From positions 124,001 to 188,000 of the forward strand of contig NZ_JBGUAY010000002.1 in NCBI RefSeq assembly GCF_041821025.1: a stretch of DNA of 64,000 nt, given 5' to 3'. Of this stretch, positions 23,501-30,876 are shown piece by piece. The DNA is from Egicoccus sp. AB-alg6-2 (lineage in GTDB: Bacteria > Actinomycetota > Nitriliruptoria > Nitriliruptorales > Nitriliruptoraceae). The notes below the pieces were generated by a model. It had not been told where the DNA came from. It saw only the letters and a list, made by a program, of their open reading frames with translations, and searched no databases. The position numbers and the translations under genes are program-made. Positions within the stretch are counted from its first letter, which is position 1. Each line of letters opens with the position of its first letter.

Positions 23501-23506
23501 TAGCGT
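23501..23506 (+). promoter_or_regulatory. TAGCGT -10 candidate for the acyl-CoA dehydrogenase
   Basis: TAGCGT lies 32 bases before the GTG at 23539, leaving a short leader with GGAGGAC. The same hexamer recurs ahead of four other genes in the window (30840, 38691, 41781 on the minus strand, 48211). Confidence 0.5.
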
Positions 23507-23538
23507 CGCCCGCCGCTGGCCCGCCCGGAGGACCCCAC

Positions 23539-24675
23539 GTGAGCACCGAACTCGACGCGCTGCGTCAGACCGTCCGCGACTTCTGCGACCGCGAGATCCG
23601 GCCGCAGGCCCGTGACCGCGACCGCAGCGAGGCCTATCCCGAGGAGCTGCTCCCGGGCCTCGCCGAGCTCGGCATCCTCGGCGCCGCCGTCCCCGAGGAG
23701 TTCGGCGGCGCGGGCCTCGACGCCGCCGGCTACCGGGTGGTCATCGAGGAACTCGGTGCGGCCGACTCCTCCATCCGCTCGCTGGTCAGCGTCAACGTCG
23801 GGCTGGTGGGCAAGTCGATCGTGCGCTGGGGCACCGACGAGCAGAAGCAGCGGTGGCTGCCCGGCCTGTGCGCCGGCGAGCTCGGCGCGTTCGGGCTCAC
23901 CGAGCCAGGGGCGGGCTCCAACCCGTCGCAGATGACGACCCGCGCGGTCCGCAACGGCGACGACTGGGTCATCGACGGCAACAAGATCTTCATCACCAAC
24001 GGCAGCCGCGGCGCCGTCACCAAGGTCTTCGCCCGCGCGATCGTCGAAGGCGAGGACCGCGGCATCACCTGCTTCCTGGTCCCGCAGGACGCCCCCGGCT
24101 ACCAGGGTCGCGCGATCCACGGCAAGCTCGGGCTGCGGGCCGGCGACACGGCCGAGATCGTCCTCGAGGGCGTGCGTGTCGGCGACGATGCCGTGCTCGG
24201 CGAGGTCGGTGGGGGCATGAAGGTCGCCCTGTCCGCGCTCGACGACGGGCGGTTCTCGCTGGCGTCCGGCGCCGCCGGTCTGGCACGTGAAGCCCTCGAG
24301 GTGAGCCTGCGCTACGCCGAGGAACGGGAGCAGTTCGGCAGCCCCATCGCGTCCAAGCAGCTGGTGCAGGAACTGCTGGCCGCCATGCACGTCGACGTCC
24401 AGGCCGCCCGCGGGCTGCTGGACCAGGTCGTCGCCAAGCTGCTGGCCGGCGAGCGGGCCACCCTCGAGATCTCCACCGCGAAGCTGTTCTGCACCGAGGC
24501 GTCGGTCCGCTGCGCCGACCGGGCCGTGCAGGTCCACGGCGGCTACGGCTACATCGACGAGTACCCGGTGCAGCGGATGCTGCGCGACGCCCGGGTGACG
24601 ACCCTGTACGAGGGCACCAGCCAGGTCCAGCACCTGATCATCGGACGGATGCTCACCGGCCACAACGCGTTCTGA
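23539..24675 (+). CDS. acyl-CoA dehydrogenase (SCAD/glutaryl-like)
   Basis: A 378-residue FAD enzyme of the short/medium-chain acyl-CoA dehydrogenase type, introducing a trans-2,3 double bond into acyl-CoA. Seen: FGLTEPGAGSNPSQM (FAD loop), VIDGNKIFITNG, REQFGSPIASKQ, and VQVHGGYGYIDEYPVQR. The catalytic base is the Glu of TTLYEGTSQVQ in the C-terminal part. Electrons go to electron-transfer flavoprotein. GTG 23539 follows GGAGGAC. It is the first of three acyl-CoA dehydrogenases in the window; no enoyl-CoA hydratase or thiolase is nearby. Confidence 0.92.
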   Translation: MSTELDALRQTVRDFCDREIRPQARDRDRSEAYPEELLPGLAELGILGAAVPEEFGGAGLDAAGYRVVIEELGAADSSIRSLVSVNVGLVGKSIVRWGTDEQKQRWLPGLCAGELGAFGLTEPGAGSNPSQMTTRAVRNGDDWVIDGNKIFITNGSRGAVTKVFARAIVEGEDRGITCFLVPQDAPGYQGRAIHGKLGLRAGDTAEIVLEGVRVGDDAVLGEVGGGMKVALSALDDGRFSLASGAAGLAREALEVSLRYAEEREQFGSPIASKQLVQELLAAMHVDVQAARGLLDQVVAKLLAGERATLEISTAKLFCTEASVRCADRAVQVHGGYGYIDEYPVQRMLRDARVTTLYEGTSQVQHLIIGRMLTGHNAF

Positions 24676-24695
24676 TCGCCGCGGCGACGCCTCGG

Positions 24696-24701
24696 TATCT
24701 T
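24696..24701 (+). promoter_or_regulatory. -10 candidate for the PHP gene
   Basis: TATCTT lies 29 bases before the GTG at 24731; the short leader carries GAGGAC. Confidence 0.4.
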
Positions 24702-24730
24702 CGCGGCCCCCTCCGACGAGGACGCCTTCC

Positions 24731-25606
24731 GTGGCCGGGTTCGACCTGCACACGCACACGATCTTCTCCGACGGCACCACCACGCCGGCGGACAACGTCC
24801 GCGACGCGGTGGCGCTCGGACTCGAGGGACTCGGCGTCACCGACCACGACACGACCGCGCCGTTCGAGGCCGCCCGGGCCGCGTGCGAGGGCACCGGCCT
24901 GGAACTGGTCCTGGGAACCGAGTTCTCGGCCGAACTCGACGGCTACTCGGTCCACGTCCTCGGGTACTGGATCGATCCGTCGTACCCGCCGCTGGTCGAG
25001 GAGCTCGACCGGCTCCGCAACGAGCGTGAGCACCGGGCCCGCGCGATCGTCGACAAGTTCGTCGGGCTGGGCGTCGAGGTGACGTTCTCGCGGGTGCAGG
25101 AGCTGGCCGGCGCGGCACCGATCGGACGGCCCCACATCGCCCAGGCCGTGGTGGAGGCCGGCGCCGCGCCCGACACCCGCACCGTCTTCGACACCTGGCT
25201 CGCCGACGGCGGTCCCGCCTACGTCGAGAAGCACGCCGTCGCGCCCCGGCGGGCGGTCGAGTTGCTGGTCGCCGCCGGTGGCGTGGCGGTCCTCGCGCAC
25301 CCCGGCCTCTACGGCACCGCGGGGGAGCCGGGTCGTGGTGGCGACGGTGACGGACGCGCGCTCGGGCCCGGGCTGCCCGCCGAGGCGATCGAGGAGATGG
25401 TCGCCGCCGGCCTGGCCGGTATCGAGGCCGACCACCCCGACCACCCCGACGAGCACCGCCGCCGCTACCGCGACCTCGCCGCCGCGCACGGGCTCGAGGT
25501 CACCGCCGGATCCGACTACCACGGCGCCGGCAAGGTCAACCCGCTCGGCAGTGCCACCACCCCACGCGAGGTGGTCGAACGCCTCCGCGGCTGGCGACAC
25601 GCCTGA
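24731..25606 (+). CDS. PHP-domain phosphoesterase
   Basis: The 291-residue protein has the PHP metal-binding layout: FDLHTHTIFSDGTTTP at the N-terminus (His pair), LGVTDHDTTAPFEA, GTEFSAELDGYSVHVLGY, VAVLAHPGLYG, and a final VTAGSDYHG. These supply three clustered metal ions. Stand-alone PHP proteins of this length are often RNase AM/Trp-like or 3',5'-nucleotide bisphosphate phosphatases; the specific substrate is uncertain. GTG 24731. A Gly-rich insertion (GEPGRGGDGDGRALGPG) lies before the C-terminal third. Confidence 0.85.
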   Translation: MAGFDLHTHTIFSDGTTTPADNVRDAVALGLEGLGVTDHDTTAPFEAARAACEGTGLELVLGTEFSAELDGYSVHVLGYWIDPSYPPLVEELDRLRNEREHRARAIVDKFVGLGVEVTFSRVQELAGAAPIGRPHIAQAVVEAGAAPDTRTVFDTWLADGGPAYVEKHAVAPRRAVELLVAAGGVAVLAHPGLYGTAGEPGRGGDGDGRALGPGLPAEAIEEMVAAGLAGIEADHPDHPDEHRRRYRDLAAAHGLEVTAGSDYHGAGKVNPLGSATTPREVVERLRGWRHA

Positions 25607-25788
25607 CCGTTCCCCGCGTTCGGAGGCCTCGGCTTTCCTCTGCGCGCTCACCCTGTCAGACTGGTCGCACGGTGGGGGTCGTTCGTCCACTCCTTCGGGA
25701 CGGGGCGGCCGGTGCCGTCCCCCCGTACGGCCGGCCAGACTGTCCATCGGCCCCCGGCCGAGCATCCGAGAACTGCGGAGGAACCCAC

Positions 25789-26370
25789 GTGGAGCCCCAG
25801 GTCCAGAAGGCCCAGAAGATCGTTCCCGTCCCGACGTTGCACTTCGGTGAGGGTGCGTTGGCCGGGCGGGTGGTCCGACTCGACCGCGACGTCGCCACCA
25901 TCGGTCGCCGCGAGGACAACGCCTACGTGATCCCCGACCCGCGGGTGTCGCGGCTGCACGCCGAGATCCGCAAGGAAGCCAGCGCCGTCATCGTGACCGA
26001 CCTCGGCTCCAGTGCCGGGACCAAGGTCAACGGCGAGGAGATCCACGGCCCCGCCGTGATCCGCCACGGCGACCGTGTCAGCTTCGGCCCGGTCACCGCC
26101 ATGTTCGAGGATCCCGCCGCCGCCTCCCAGGCCGAGGACGCCACCATGGTGTTCGAGGTCCCCAAGGTCGAGACCGGCCCGCACCTGTCGCCGCGACAGC
26201 AGCAGGTCCTCGAGCTCATGGCCGAGGGCATGACCAACGCCGAGATCGGCGAGCAGCTCGGCGTCACCGAGCGCACCGTCAAGGCCTACGCGCAGGAGCT
26301 GTACGACAAGCTCGGTGTCCGCAATCGCGCCGGTGCGGTTGCGGAGGCGGCCAAACTCGGGCTGCTGTAG
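25789..26370 (+). CDS. FHA-LuxR fusion transcriptional regulator
   Basis: A 193-residue protein with an FHA domain (about 25-105: VATIGRREDNAYVIPDPRVS then SRLHAEI and SSAGTKVNGEEI) joined to a LuxR-type helix-turn-helix (135-193: LSPRQQQVLELMAEGMTNAE, LGVTERTVKAYAQELYDKLG). The FHA core residues Gly-Arg, Ser-X2-His and Asn-Gly are all present, so it should bind a phosphothreonine. That would make it a one-protein link from Ser/Thr kinase signalling to transcription, in place of the usual receiver domain. GTG 25789 has GCGGAGGAAC upstream. It is a single-gene unit ended by two hairpins. Confidence 0.85.
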   Translation: MEPQVQKAQKIVPVPTLHFGEGALAGRVVRLDRDVATIGRREDNAYVIPDPRVSRLHAEIRKEASAVIVTDLGSSAGTKVNGEEIHGPAVIRHGDRVSFGPVTAMFEDPAAASQAEDATMVFEVPKVETGPHLSPRQQQVLELMAEGMTNAEIGEQLGVTERTVKAYAQELYDKLGVRNRAGAVAEAAKLGLL

Positions 26371-26372
26371 GT

Positions 26373-26421
26373 CCGCCGACCGTCCTACATGTCGCCGTGC
26401 GACGACGGCGCCGGTCGGCGG
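26373..26421 (+). terminator. 10-bp-stem hairpin after the FHA-LuxR gene
   Basis: CCGCCGACCG (26373-26382) pairs with CGGTCGGCGG (26412-26421) around a 29-base loop, beginning two bases after the stop codon. Confidence 0.55.
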
Positions 26422-26434
26422 GGCGTTGGTGCTC

Positions 26435-26449
26435 GGCCCCTTCGGGGCC
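26435..26449 (+). terminator. second hairpin in the FHA-LuxR/MarC gap
   Basis: GGCCCC-TTC-GGGGCC is a tight 6-bp hairpin 13 bases past the first. The two in series probably isolate the FHA-LuxR unit from marC-like transcription. Confidence 0.5.
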
Positions 26450-26508
26450 TGCGCTCCGCCAGCCCCGCCGCCCGTCGCCACCGCCGCACGCTCCCCTGAG
26501 GGGTCTCG

Positions 26509-27147
26509 ATGGAGCTGTCGCTCGATCTCGGGTTGGCGGTGCAGGGGTTCGTGACGCTGTTGGTGATCATGGATCCGTTGGGGAACGTGCCGGTGTTCCT
26601 GGCGCTGACGGCGACGGACACGGCGGCGCGGCGGCGGCGGACGGCGCGACACGCCATGACGGCGGCTGCGGTCATCGTGTACGTGTTCGCCTTCTTCGGG
26701 ACGCAGATCCTCGGCAGCCTGTCGATCGGTCTGCCGGCGTTGCAGGCCGGTGGCGGGGTGGTGCTGTTCCTGACCGCCCTGGAGATGCTGAAGGGCGACA
26801 TCCTGGTGCCGAACAAGGCCGAGGGGGTCAACGTGGCGGTGGTCCCGCTGGGCGTGCCGCTGCTGGCAGGACCGGGCGCCATCTCGGCCGCGATGGTGTT
26901 CATGTCCGGCCCGTCGACCGGCACGCTCGACGTCGGACGCCAGTTGACGGTCGCGCTCGCGATCGCGGCGGTGCTGGGCGTCGTCTACCTGACCATGCGC
27001 TACGCCGAGCTGCTGGAACGGCTGCTCAAGGACAACGGCATCCACCTGGTGACGCGCGTCATGGGCATGCTGCTGATCGCGATCTCGATCGAGCTGGTGG
27101 CCACGGCCGTGCAGGCCTATGTCGCCGGCGCCTCCGCGCTGCCCTGA
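26509..27147 (+). CDS. MarC-family membrane protein
   Basis: A 212-residue protein with six membrane helices typical of the MarC/UPF0056 family: an N-terminal FVTLLVIMDPLGNVPVFLAL signature, then LQAGGGVVLFLTALEMLKG and a second half beginning VPLGVPLLAGPGAISAAMV, an inverted internal repeat. Despite the old link to multiple antibiotic resistance, the transported substrate is unknown. ATG 26509 follows GAGGGG. It precedes the ParA gene by 75 bases but an own -10 candidate for the latter suggests they are separate. Confidence 0.9.
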   Translation: MELSLDLGLAVQGFVTLLVIMDPLGNVPVFLALTATDTAARRRRTARHAMTAAAVIVYVFAFFGTQILGSLSIGLPALQAGGGVVLFLTALEMLKGDILVPNKAEGVNVAVVPLGVPLLAGPGAISAAMVFMSGPSTGTLDVGRQLTVALAIAAVLGVVYLTMRYAELLERLLKDNGIHLVTRVMGMLLIAISIELVATAVQAYVAGASALP

Positions 27148-27188
27148 CCGGCCCACTGCCGAGCGCAGGGGCTCGTCGGCCGCGTCGG

Positions 27189-27194
27189 TAGCAT
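27189..27194 (+). promoter_or_regulatory. -10 candidate for the ParA-like gene
   Basis: TAGCAT lies 28 bases before the GTG at 27223; GAAAG is the only ribosome site in the leader. Confidence 0.4.
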
Positions 27195-27222
27195 CGCGCC
27201 GACGACCATCGAAAGCCGTGCC

Positions 27223-28068
27223 GTGCCTGCGACCGTGTACGCGTTCGCCAACCAGAAGGGGGGCGTGGGCAAGACCACGTCCTGTCTCAACGTCGCCGCC
27301 GCCATGGCGGAGCTCGGCCGTGCCGTGCTGGTCGTCGACCTCGACCCCCAGGCGTGCCTGACCTTCTCCCTCGGCTACGACCCCGACACCACCGAGCCGT
27401 CCCTCAACGACACCGTGGTCGGTCGGGTCCACCTCGCCGACACCATCGTGCAGCACGGCGAGGTGGACGTCGCACCCGCCAACATCGACCTCGCCGGCGC
27501 CGAGGTGACCCTGCTGTCGCGCACCGGCCGCGAATACCTGCTGCGCGGCGAGCTGACCGACCTCCTCGACAGCTACGACGCCGTGTTCATCGACTGCGCC
27601 CCCTCGCTCGGGGTCCTGACGATCAACGGTCTCACCGCCGCGGACGAGGTCGTCATCCCGGTCCAGTGCGAGACGCTGTCGCACCGCGGGGTGTCGCAGT
27701 TGCTCGACACCATCGGCGACGTCCGCCGCCTGACCAACCGCGGCCTGACCGTGCGTGGGCTGGTCGCCACCATGTTCGACCCGCGGACCCGCCACAGCCG
27801 CGAGGTGCTGCGGGACCTGCTGACCCGCTACGAACTGCCGCTGATCGGCCCGCCCGTGCGCAAGTCGGTCCGCTTCGCGGAGTCACCCAGCGAGGGGACC
27901 ACCATGGTCGGGGCCGGCATGGACGTCCCGGGGGTCGCCGCCTACCGGGCCATCGCACGTGAACTGCTCGGGATCGAGGTCGACGACGACCTGCTCGAAG
28001 CCGCCGGCTGGACGCCCGAGCGGCGCGCCGACGTCCTCGGGCTCGACCTGGAGGACCAGGGTGCCTGA
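27223..28068 (+). CDS. ParA-family partition ATPase, no ParB beside it
   Basis: The 281-residue protein has the deviant Walker A NQKGGVGKTTSCLNVA, Walker A' VVDLDPQACLTFSLGYDPD, Walker B DAVFIDCAPSLGVL, and a VATMFDPRTRHSREVL segment. It matches chromosomal-type ParA/Soj size. No ParB gene or parS-like palindrome is next to it; instead the following gene, overlapping by eight bases, encodes a zinc-ribbon protein. Such orphan ParA proteins place cargoes other than chromosomes (chemoreceptor arrays, carboxysomes, pili) on the nucleoid. Possible cargoes in this window include the chemoreceptor and PilB, but nothing proves a link. Confidence 0.88.
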   Translation: MPATVYAFANQKGGVGKTTSCLNVAAAMAELGRAVLVVDLDPQACLTFSLGYDPDTTEPSLNDTVVGRVHLADTIVQHGEVDVAPANIDLAGAEVTLLSRTGREYLLRGELTDLLDSYDAVFIDCAPSLGVLTINGLTAADEVVIPVQCETLSHRGVSQLLDTIGDVRRLTNRGLTVRGLVATMFDPRTRHSREVLRDLLTRYELPLIGPPVRKSVRFAESPSEGTTMVGAGMDVPGVAAYRAIARELLGIEVDDDLLEAAGWTPERRADVLGLDLEDQGA

Positions 28069-28399
28069 GTCGTCGTCGCCGTCGCCGTTCGATCGCGTCC
28101 GCAAGCCGGACCCGACCGCACCGCGGGCACGCGACGGCCTCGGCAAGGAGGCGCTGTACAGCACCGCGCCGACGGCCGCGCCGCCGCCACAGATCGAGGT
28201 CACCTGCGCCCGGTGCGGCGTGCTGCGTGGGCTCAGCGTCCTGGAGGCGATGCGCCTGCTCAAGCCCCCGGTGCTGTGGGTCCCGCTCCGCAGCCGCCTG
28301 TGGAGCCGCTGCCCGACGTGCGGACGCCGGGCCTGGCTGCACTTCGAGCTCGGGCAGGCGCTGCGGGTCCTGCGGCAACAGATCCCCGGCAGCAGCTGA
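28061..28399 (+). CDS. zinc-ribbon protein translationally coupled to ParA
   Basis: A 112-residue protein with a disordered N-terminus and two CXXC knuckles, CARC near residue 50 and CPTC near 84, that would bind one zinc ion. Between and after them are basic, helical segments (LFELGQALRVLRQQIPG-like end). GTG 28061 lies inside the end of the ParA gene, eight bases overlapping, so both are made together. I do not recognise a family; it may be the adaptor that ParA carries or contacts in place of ParB. Confidence 0.65.
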   Translation: MPESSSPSPFDRVRKPDPTAPRARDGLGKEALYSTAPTAAPPPQIEVTCARCGVLRGLSVLEAMRLLKPPVLWVPLRSRLWSRCPTCGRRAWLHFELGQALRVLRQQIPGSS

Positions 28400-28421
28400 A
28401 CGCCGCCGGGGGCCTGCCGCG

Positions 28422-30551
28422 TCAGGGAAGGTGCTCGACCTTCACGCGCCGGGCGAGTTGCGGCTCGCCCTCACCGCGCGCGTCGGCGCCACGCCGGGCG
28501 TGCTGCACCCCGGGCACCTCGTCCGACGACGGGCGTTCGCTGCGATCGTCGCGTGACGACCGCTGTCCGCCGGACCGGCCGCCACCCGACTTCCCGCGCG
28601 ACGAACCACCGGAACGGCCGCCGCCGGAACGCCCACCCCGGCCGCTCTCGGAGCGACCGCCCTCCGAGCGGTTGCTCTCGGAACGACCGCCCTCCGAGCG
28701 GCTGCCCTCCGAGCGGCTGCGGTCGGAGCGGCTGCCCTCGGCCCGGTCGCCCTTGGCGCGGTCGCCGTTCGTGCGGTCGCGTTGCGAGCTCCGGTCGCGG
28801 GTCGCGCCGCGGTCGGCGCCCTTCGGGTCCTGCTGCGCGCTGCGGGCACGGGCACCCGAGCGGGCCCGCGTCCGGCCGGTGGACGGCGAGGGAGCCGAGT
28901 CGTCCGAGGAAGTGGGTTCCGACGCGGTCGACGACGACGTGTCGGAGGTGTCTGCCTCGCTCCGCCCGCGGTCGCGGCTGCTGCCGCCGGCGCTGCCGCG
29001 ATCGCGGGTGCGCGTGCGGGTGCGTTCCCGGCGGGCCGGGGAGGACGCCGGTGACGAGGTGTCCGCGTCCCGCTCGTCGGCCCGTGGACGGTCATCGCGT
29101 GACGCGTCGCGGCGTGCCTCGTCACGCCGTTGTGCGTCGCGGGGTGCCTCGTCGCGGGGTGCCTCGTCGCGGGGTGCCTCGTCGCGGGGTGCCTCGTCGC
29201 GGGGTGCCTCGTCGCGGCGTGGTTCGTCGCGGCGGCTGCGGCCACGGGATGCATCGCGGTCCCGTCCGGTGCCTTCGCTGCCGCGCTTGCTCTTCGGACG
29301 TCCGTCGGAGTTGCCCTTGCGTGGCGCGGGCCGTCGGTCGTCGCCCCGGCCGCCACCGCTGGACTTCTTCGACAGGTGGTCCCACGGCTTCTCGTCGGGC
29401 AGGTCGAACAACTCGGCCAGCAACGGCGAGGTCGAGAAGACCTGGTGGACCTCGGTGTCGGTCGCGCCGACCGCCTTGCGGATCACGTTGAGGCGGTCGG
29501 CCTCGTTGAACTCCGCGAAGGTGACGGCCACGCCCTCGTTGCCGGCGCGTGCCGTACGGCCGATGCGGTGCAGGTACATCTTCTGGTCGTCGGGGCAGTC
29601 GTAGTTGACGACGTGGGTCACGCCGGTGACGTCGATGCCGCGGGCGGCGACCTCGGTCGCGACCAGCACGTTGGCCTGGCCGGACCGGAACCGGTCGAGG
29701 TTCTTCTCACGGGTCTGCTGCCGCAGGTCACCGTGGATGGCGATCGCGGGGATCTGCAGTTCCTCGAGGTCGTTCACGAGCCGGTCGGCCATGTGCTTGG
29801 TCCGGACGAACACGTAGCAGCCGCCGCGTCCGGGCGACTGCAGGATCCGGGCCAGCACGCGCGGCTTGTCCATGCGGTGGACGCTGAAGAAGTGCTGCGC
29901 CACGTTCGGCGCGGTCTCGTGTTCCTCGGTGTCGGCACGGGTGAACGTCGGGTGGTGCAGGTAGCGGCGCGCCATCTTGACGATGACGGTCGGCATCGTG
30001 GCCGAGAACAGCATGGTGTGCCGGCCCTCGGCGGGGCAGGCCTCGATCAGCCGCTCGACGTCGGGCAGGAAGCCCATGTCGAGCATCTCGTCGGCCTCGT
30101 CGAGGACGAGCACCTTGACGTTGGACAGGTCGAGGTTGCCGCGCTTCAGGTGGTCGAGCAGGCGACCCGGCGTGCCGACGACGACGTGGACGCCGGACTG
30201 CAGGGCCGCGATCTGCTCGTCGAACCCGACGCCGCCGTACACGCTGATCGTGGTCAGCCCGCGCTTCTCGCCGATGGTGAGGTCGGAGTGCACCTGCACG
30301 CACAACTCGCGCGTGGGCACGATCACCAGTGCCTGCGTCGCGGCGAGGTCGGGGTCGATCTGCTGCAGCAGCGGCAGCCCGAACCCGAGCGTCTTGCCGG
30401 TGCCGGTGCGCGCCTGGGCGATCAGGTCGTTGCGACCGAGCGCCAGGGGGAGCGTGAGTTCCTGGATGGGGAACGGATGGATGATGCCTTGCGCCTCGAG
30501 CGCGTCGCACAGGGCGGCGTCGACACCGAGGTCGCGGAACGTCTTCGTCAC
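28422..30551 (-). CDS. DEAD-box RNA helicase with long repetitive R/S/E/D tail
   Basis: A 709-residue RNA helicase. The core (about 1-380) holds the Q motif (TFRDLG, PFPIQ), ARTGTGKT, PTRELCVQ, VGTPGRLLDHL, DEAD, SAT, and HRIGRTARAG. The remaining 320 residues are disordered: a block of RDEAP units encoded by exact 15-bp repeats, then RS/RSEGGRSE repeats and an RG-rich end. Such tails bind RNA and can drive condensates in cold- or degradosome-linked helicases. GTG 30551 (VTKTFRDLG) fits homologues; the frame stays open further upstream to 30689 but that part looks non-coding. The helicase likely works on rRNA maturation or mRNA decay. Confidence 0.9.
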   Translation of the reverse strand: MTKTFRDLGVDAALCDALEAQGIIHPFPIQELTLPLALGRNDLIAQARTGTGKTLGFGLPLLQQIDPDLAATQALVIVPTRELCVQVHSDLTIGEKRGLTTISVYGGVGFDEQIAALQSGVHVVVGTPGRLLDHLKRGNLDLSNVKVLVLDEADEMLDMGFLPDVERLIEACPAEGRHTMLFSATMPTVIVKMARRYLHHPTFTRADTEEHETAPNVAQHFFSVHRMDKPRVLARILQSPGRGGCYVFVRTKHMADRLVNDLEELQIPAIAIHGDLRQQTREKNLDRFRSGQANVLVATEVAARGIDVTGVTHVVNYDCPDDQKMYLHRIGRTARAGNEGVAVTFAEFNEADRLNVIRKAVGATDTEVHQVFSTSPLLAELFDLPDEKPWDHLSKKSSGGGRGDDRRPAPRKGNSDGRPKSKRGSEGTGRDRDASRGRSRRDEPRRDEAPRDEAPRDEAPRDEAPRDEAPRDAQRRDEARRDASRDDRPRADERDADTSSPASSPARRERTRTRTRDRGSAGGSSRDRGRSEADTSDTSSSTASEPTSSDDSAPSPSTGRTRARSGARARSAQQDPKGADRGATRDRSSQRDRTNGDRAKGDRAEGSRSDRSRSEGSRSEGGRSESNRSEGGRSESGRGGRSGGGRSGGSSRGKSGGGRSGGQRSSRDDRSERPSSDEVPGVQHARRGADARGEGEPQLARRVKVEHLP
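29144..29218. repeat. 15-bp tandem repeat x5 inside the helicase tail
   Basis: GTGCCTCGTCGCGGG on the plus strand repeats five times in a row (last copy differs in one base), with weaker copies further upstream. On the coding strand it spells RDEAP. The near-identity at DNA level means recent slippage-type expansion, and any change by one unit keeps the frame. Confidence 0.9.
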
Positions 30552-30839
30552 GTGGGTCTCTCGTCCGGGCGATCCCGGCGCGTGGGCCTCACGTTCACCT
30601 GCGGATCGCATCTCGATCCGGCGGGACGTCGGCGTCCGCGACCGGGGGTGGCCCGCGCCGGGATCAGTCCCGGACCGCACGGTCGACACCGCCCCACCCT
30701 GGATCGGCAGCGATCGTCGCGATCGGCGTGACCGCGTCGGCGACGACCAGGGGGCACAGGCGGCCGTTGCAGGGCCTCCCGGAGGCTAGCGCACGACAGC
30801 CCGGTCGGACGGGCACGCGGCTGCGGCGCCGGGTCGCAC

Positions 30840-30845
30840 TAGCGT
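30840..30845 (+). promoter_or_regulatory. TAGCGT -10 candidate for the DUF885 gene
   Basis: TAGCGT lies four bases before a GTG (30850) and 31 before the GTG at 30877. A start only four bases past a -10 is too close, so the second GTG, with CGAGGACG upstream, is favoured. The 298-base gap 30552-30849 otherwise holds nothing clear. Confidence 0.45.
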
Positions 30846-30876
30846 CGAGGTGAACCGAGTCCCGAGGACGGCAGAC

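Noticed and set aside
25648-27795. 715-codon minus-strand open frame
   Set aside because: Antisense to FHA-LuxR, MarC and ParA; no motif and no ribosome site.
30552-30689. N-terminal extension of the helicase to an upstream Met
   Set aside because: The added residues are Arg/Ser/Gly-rich with no helicase homology, and the GTG at 30551 fits the usual start just before the Q motif.
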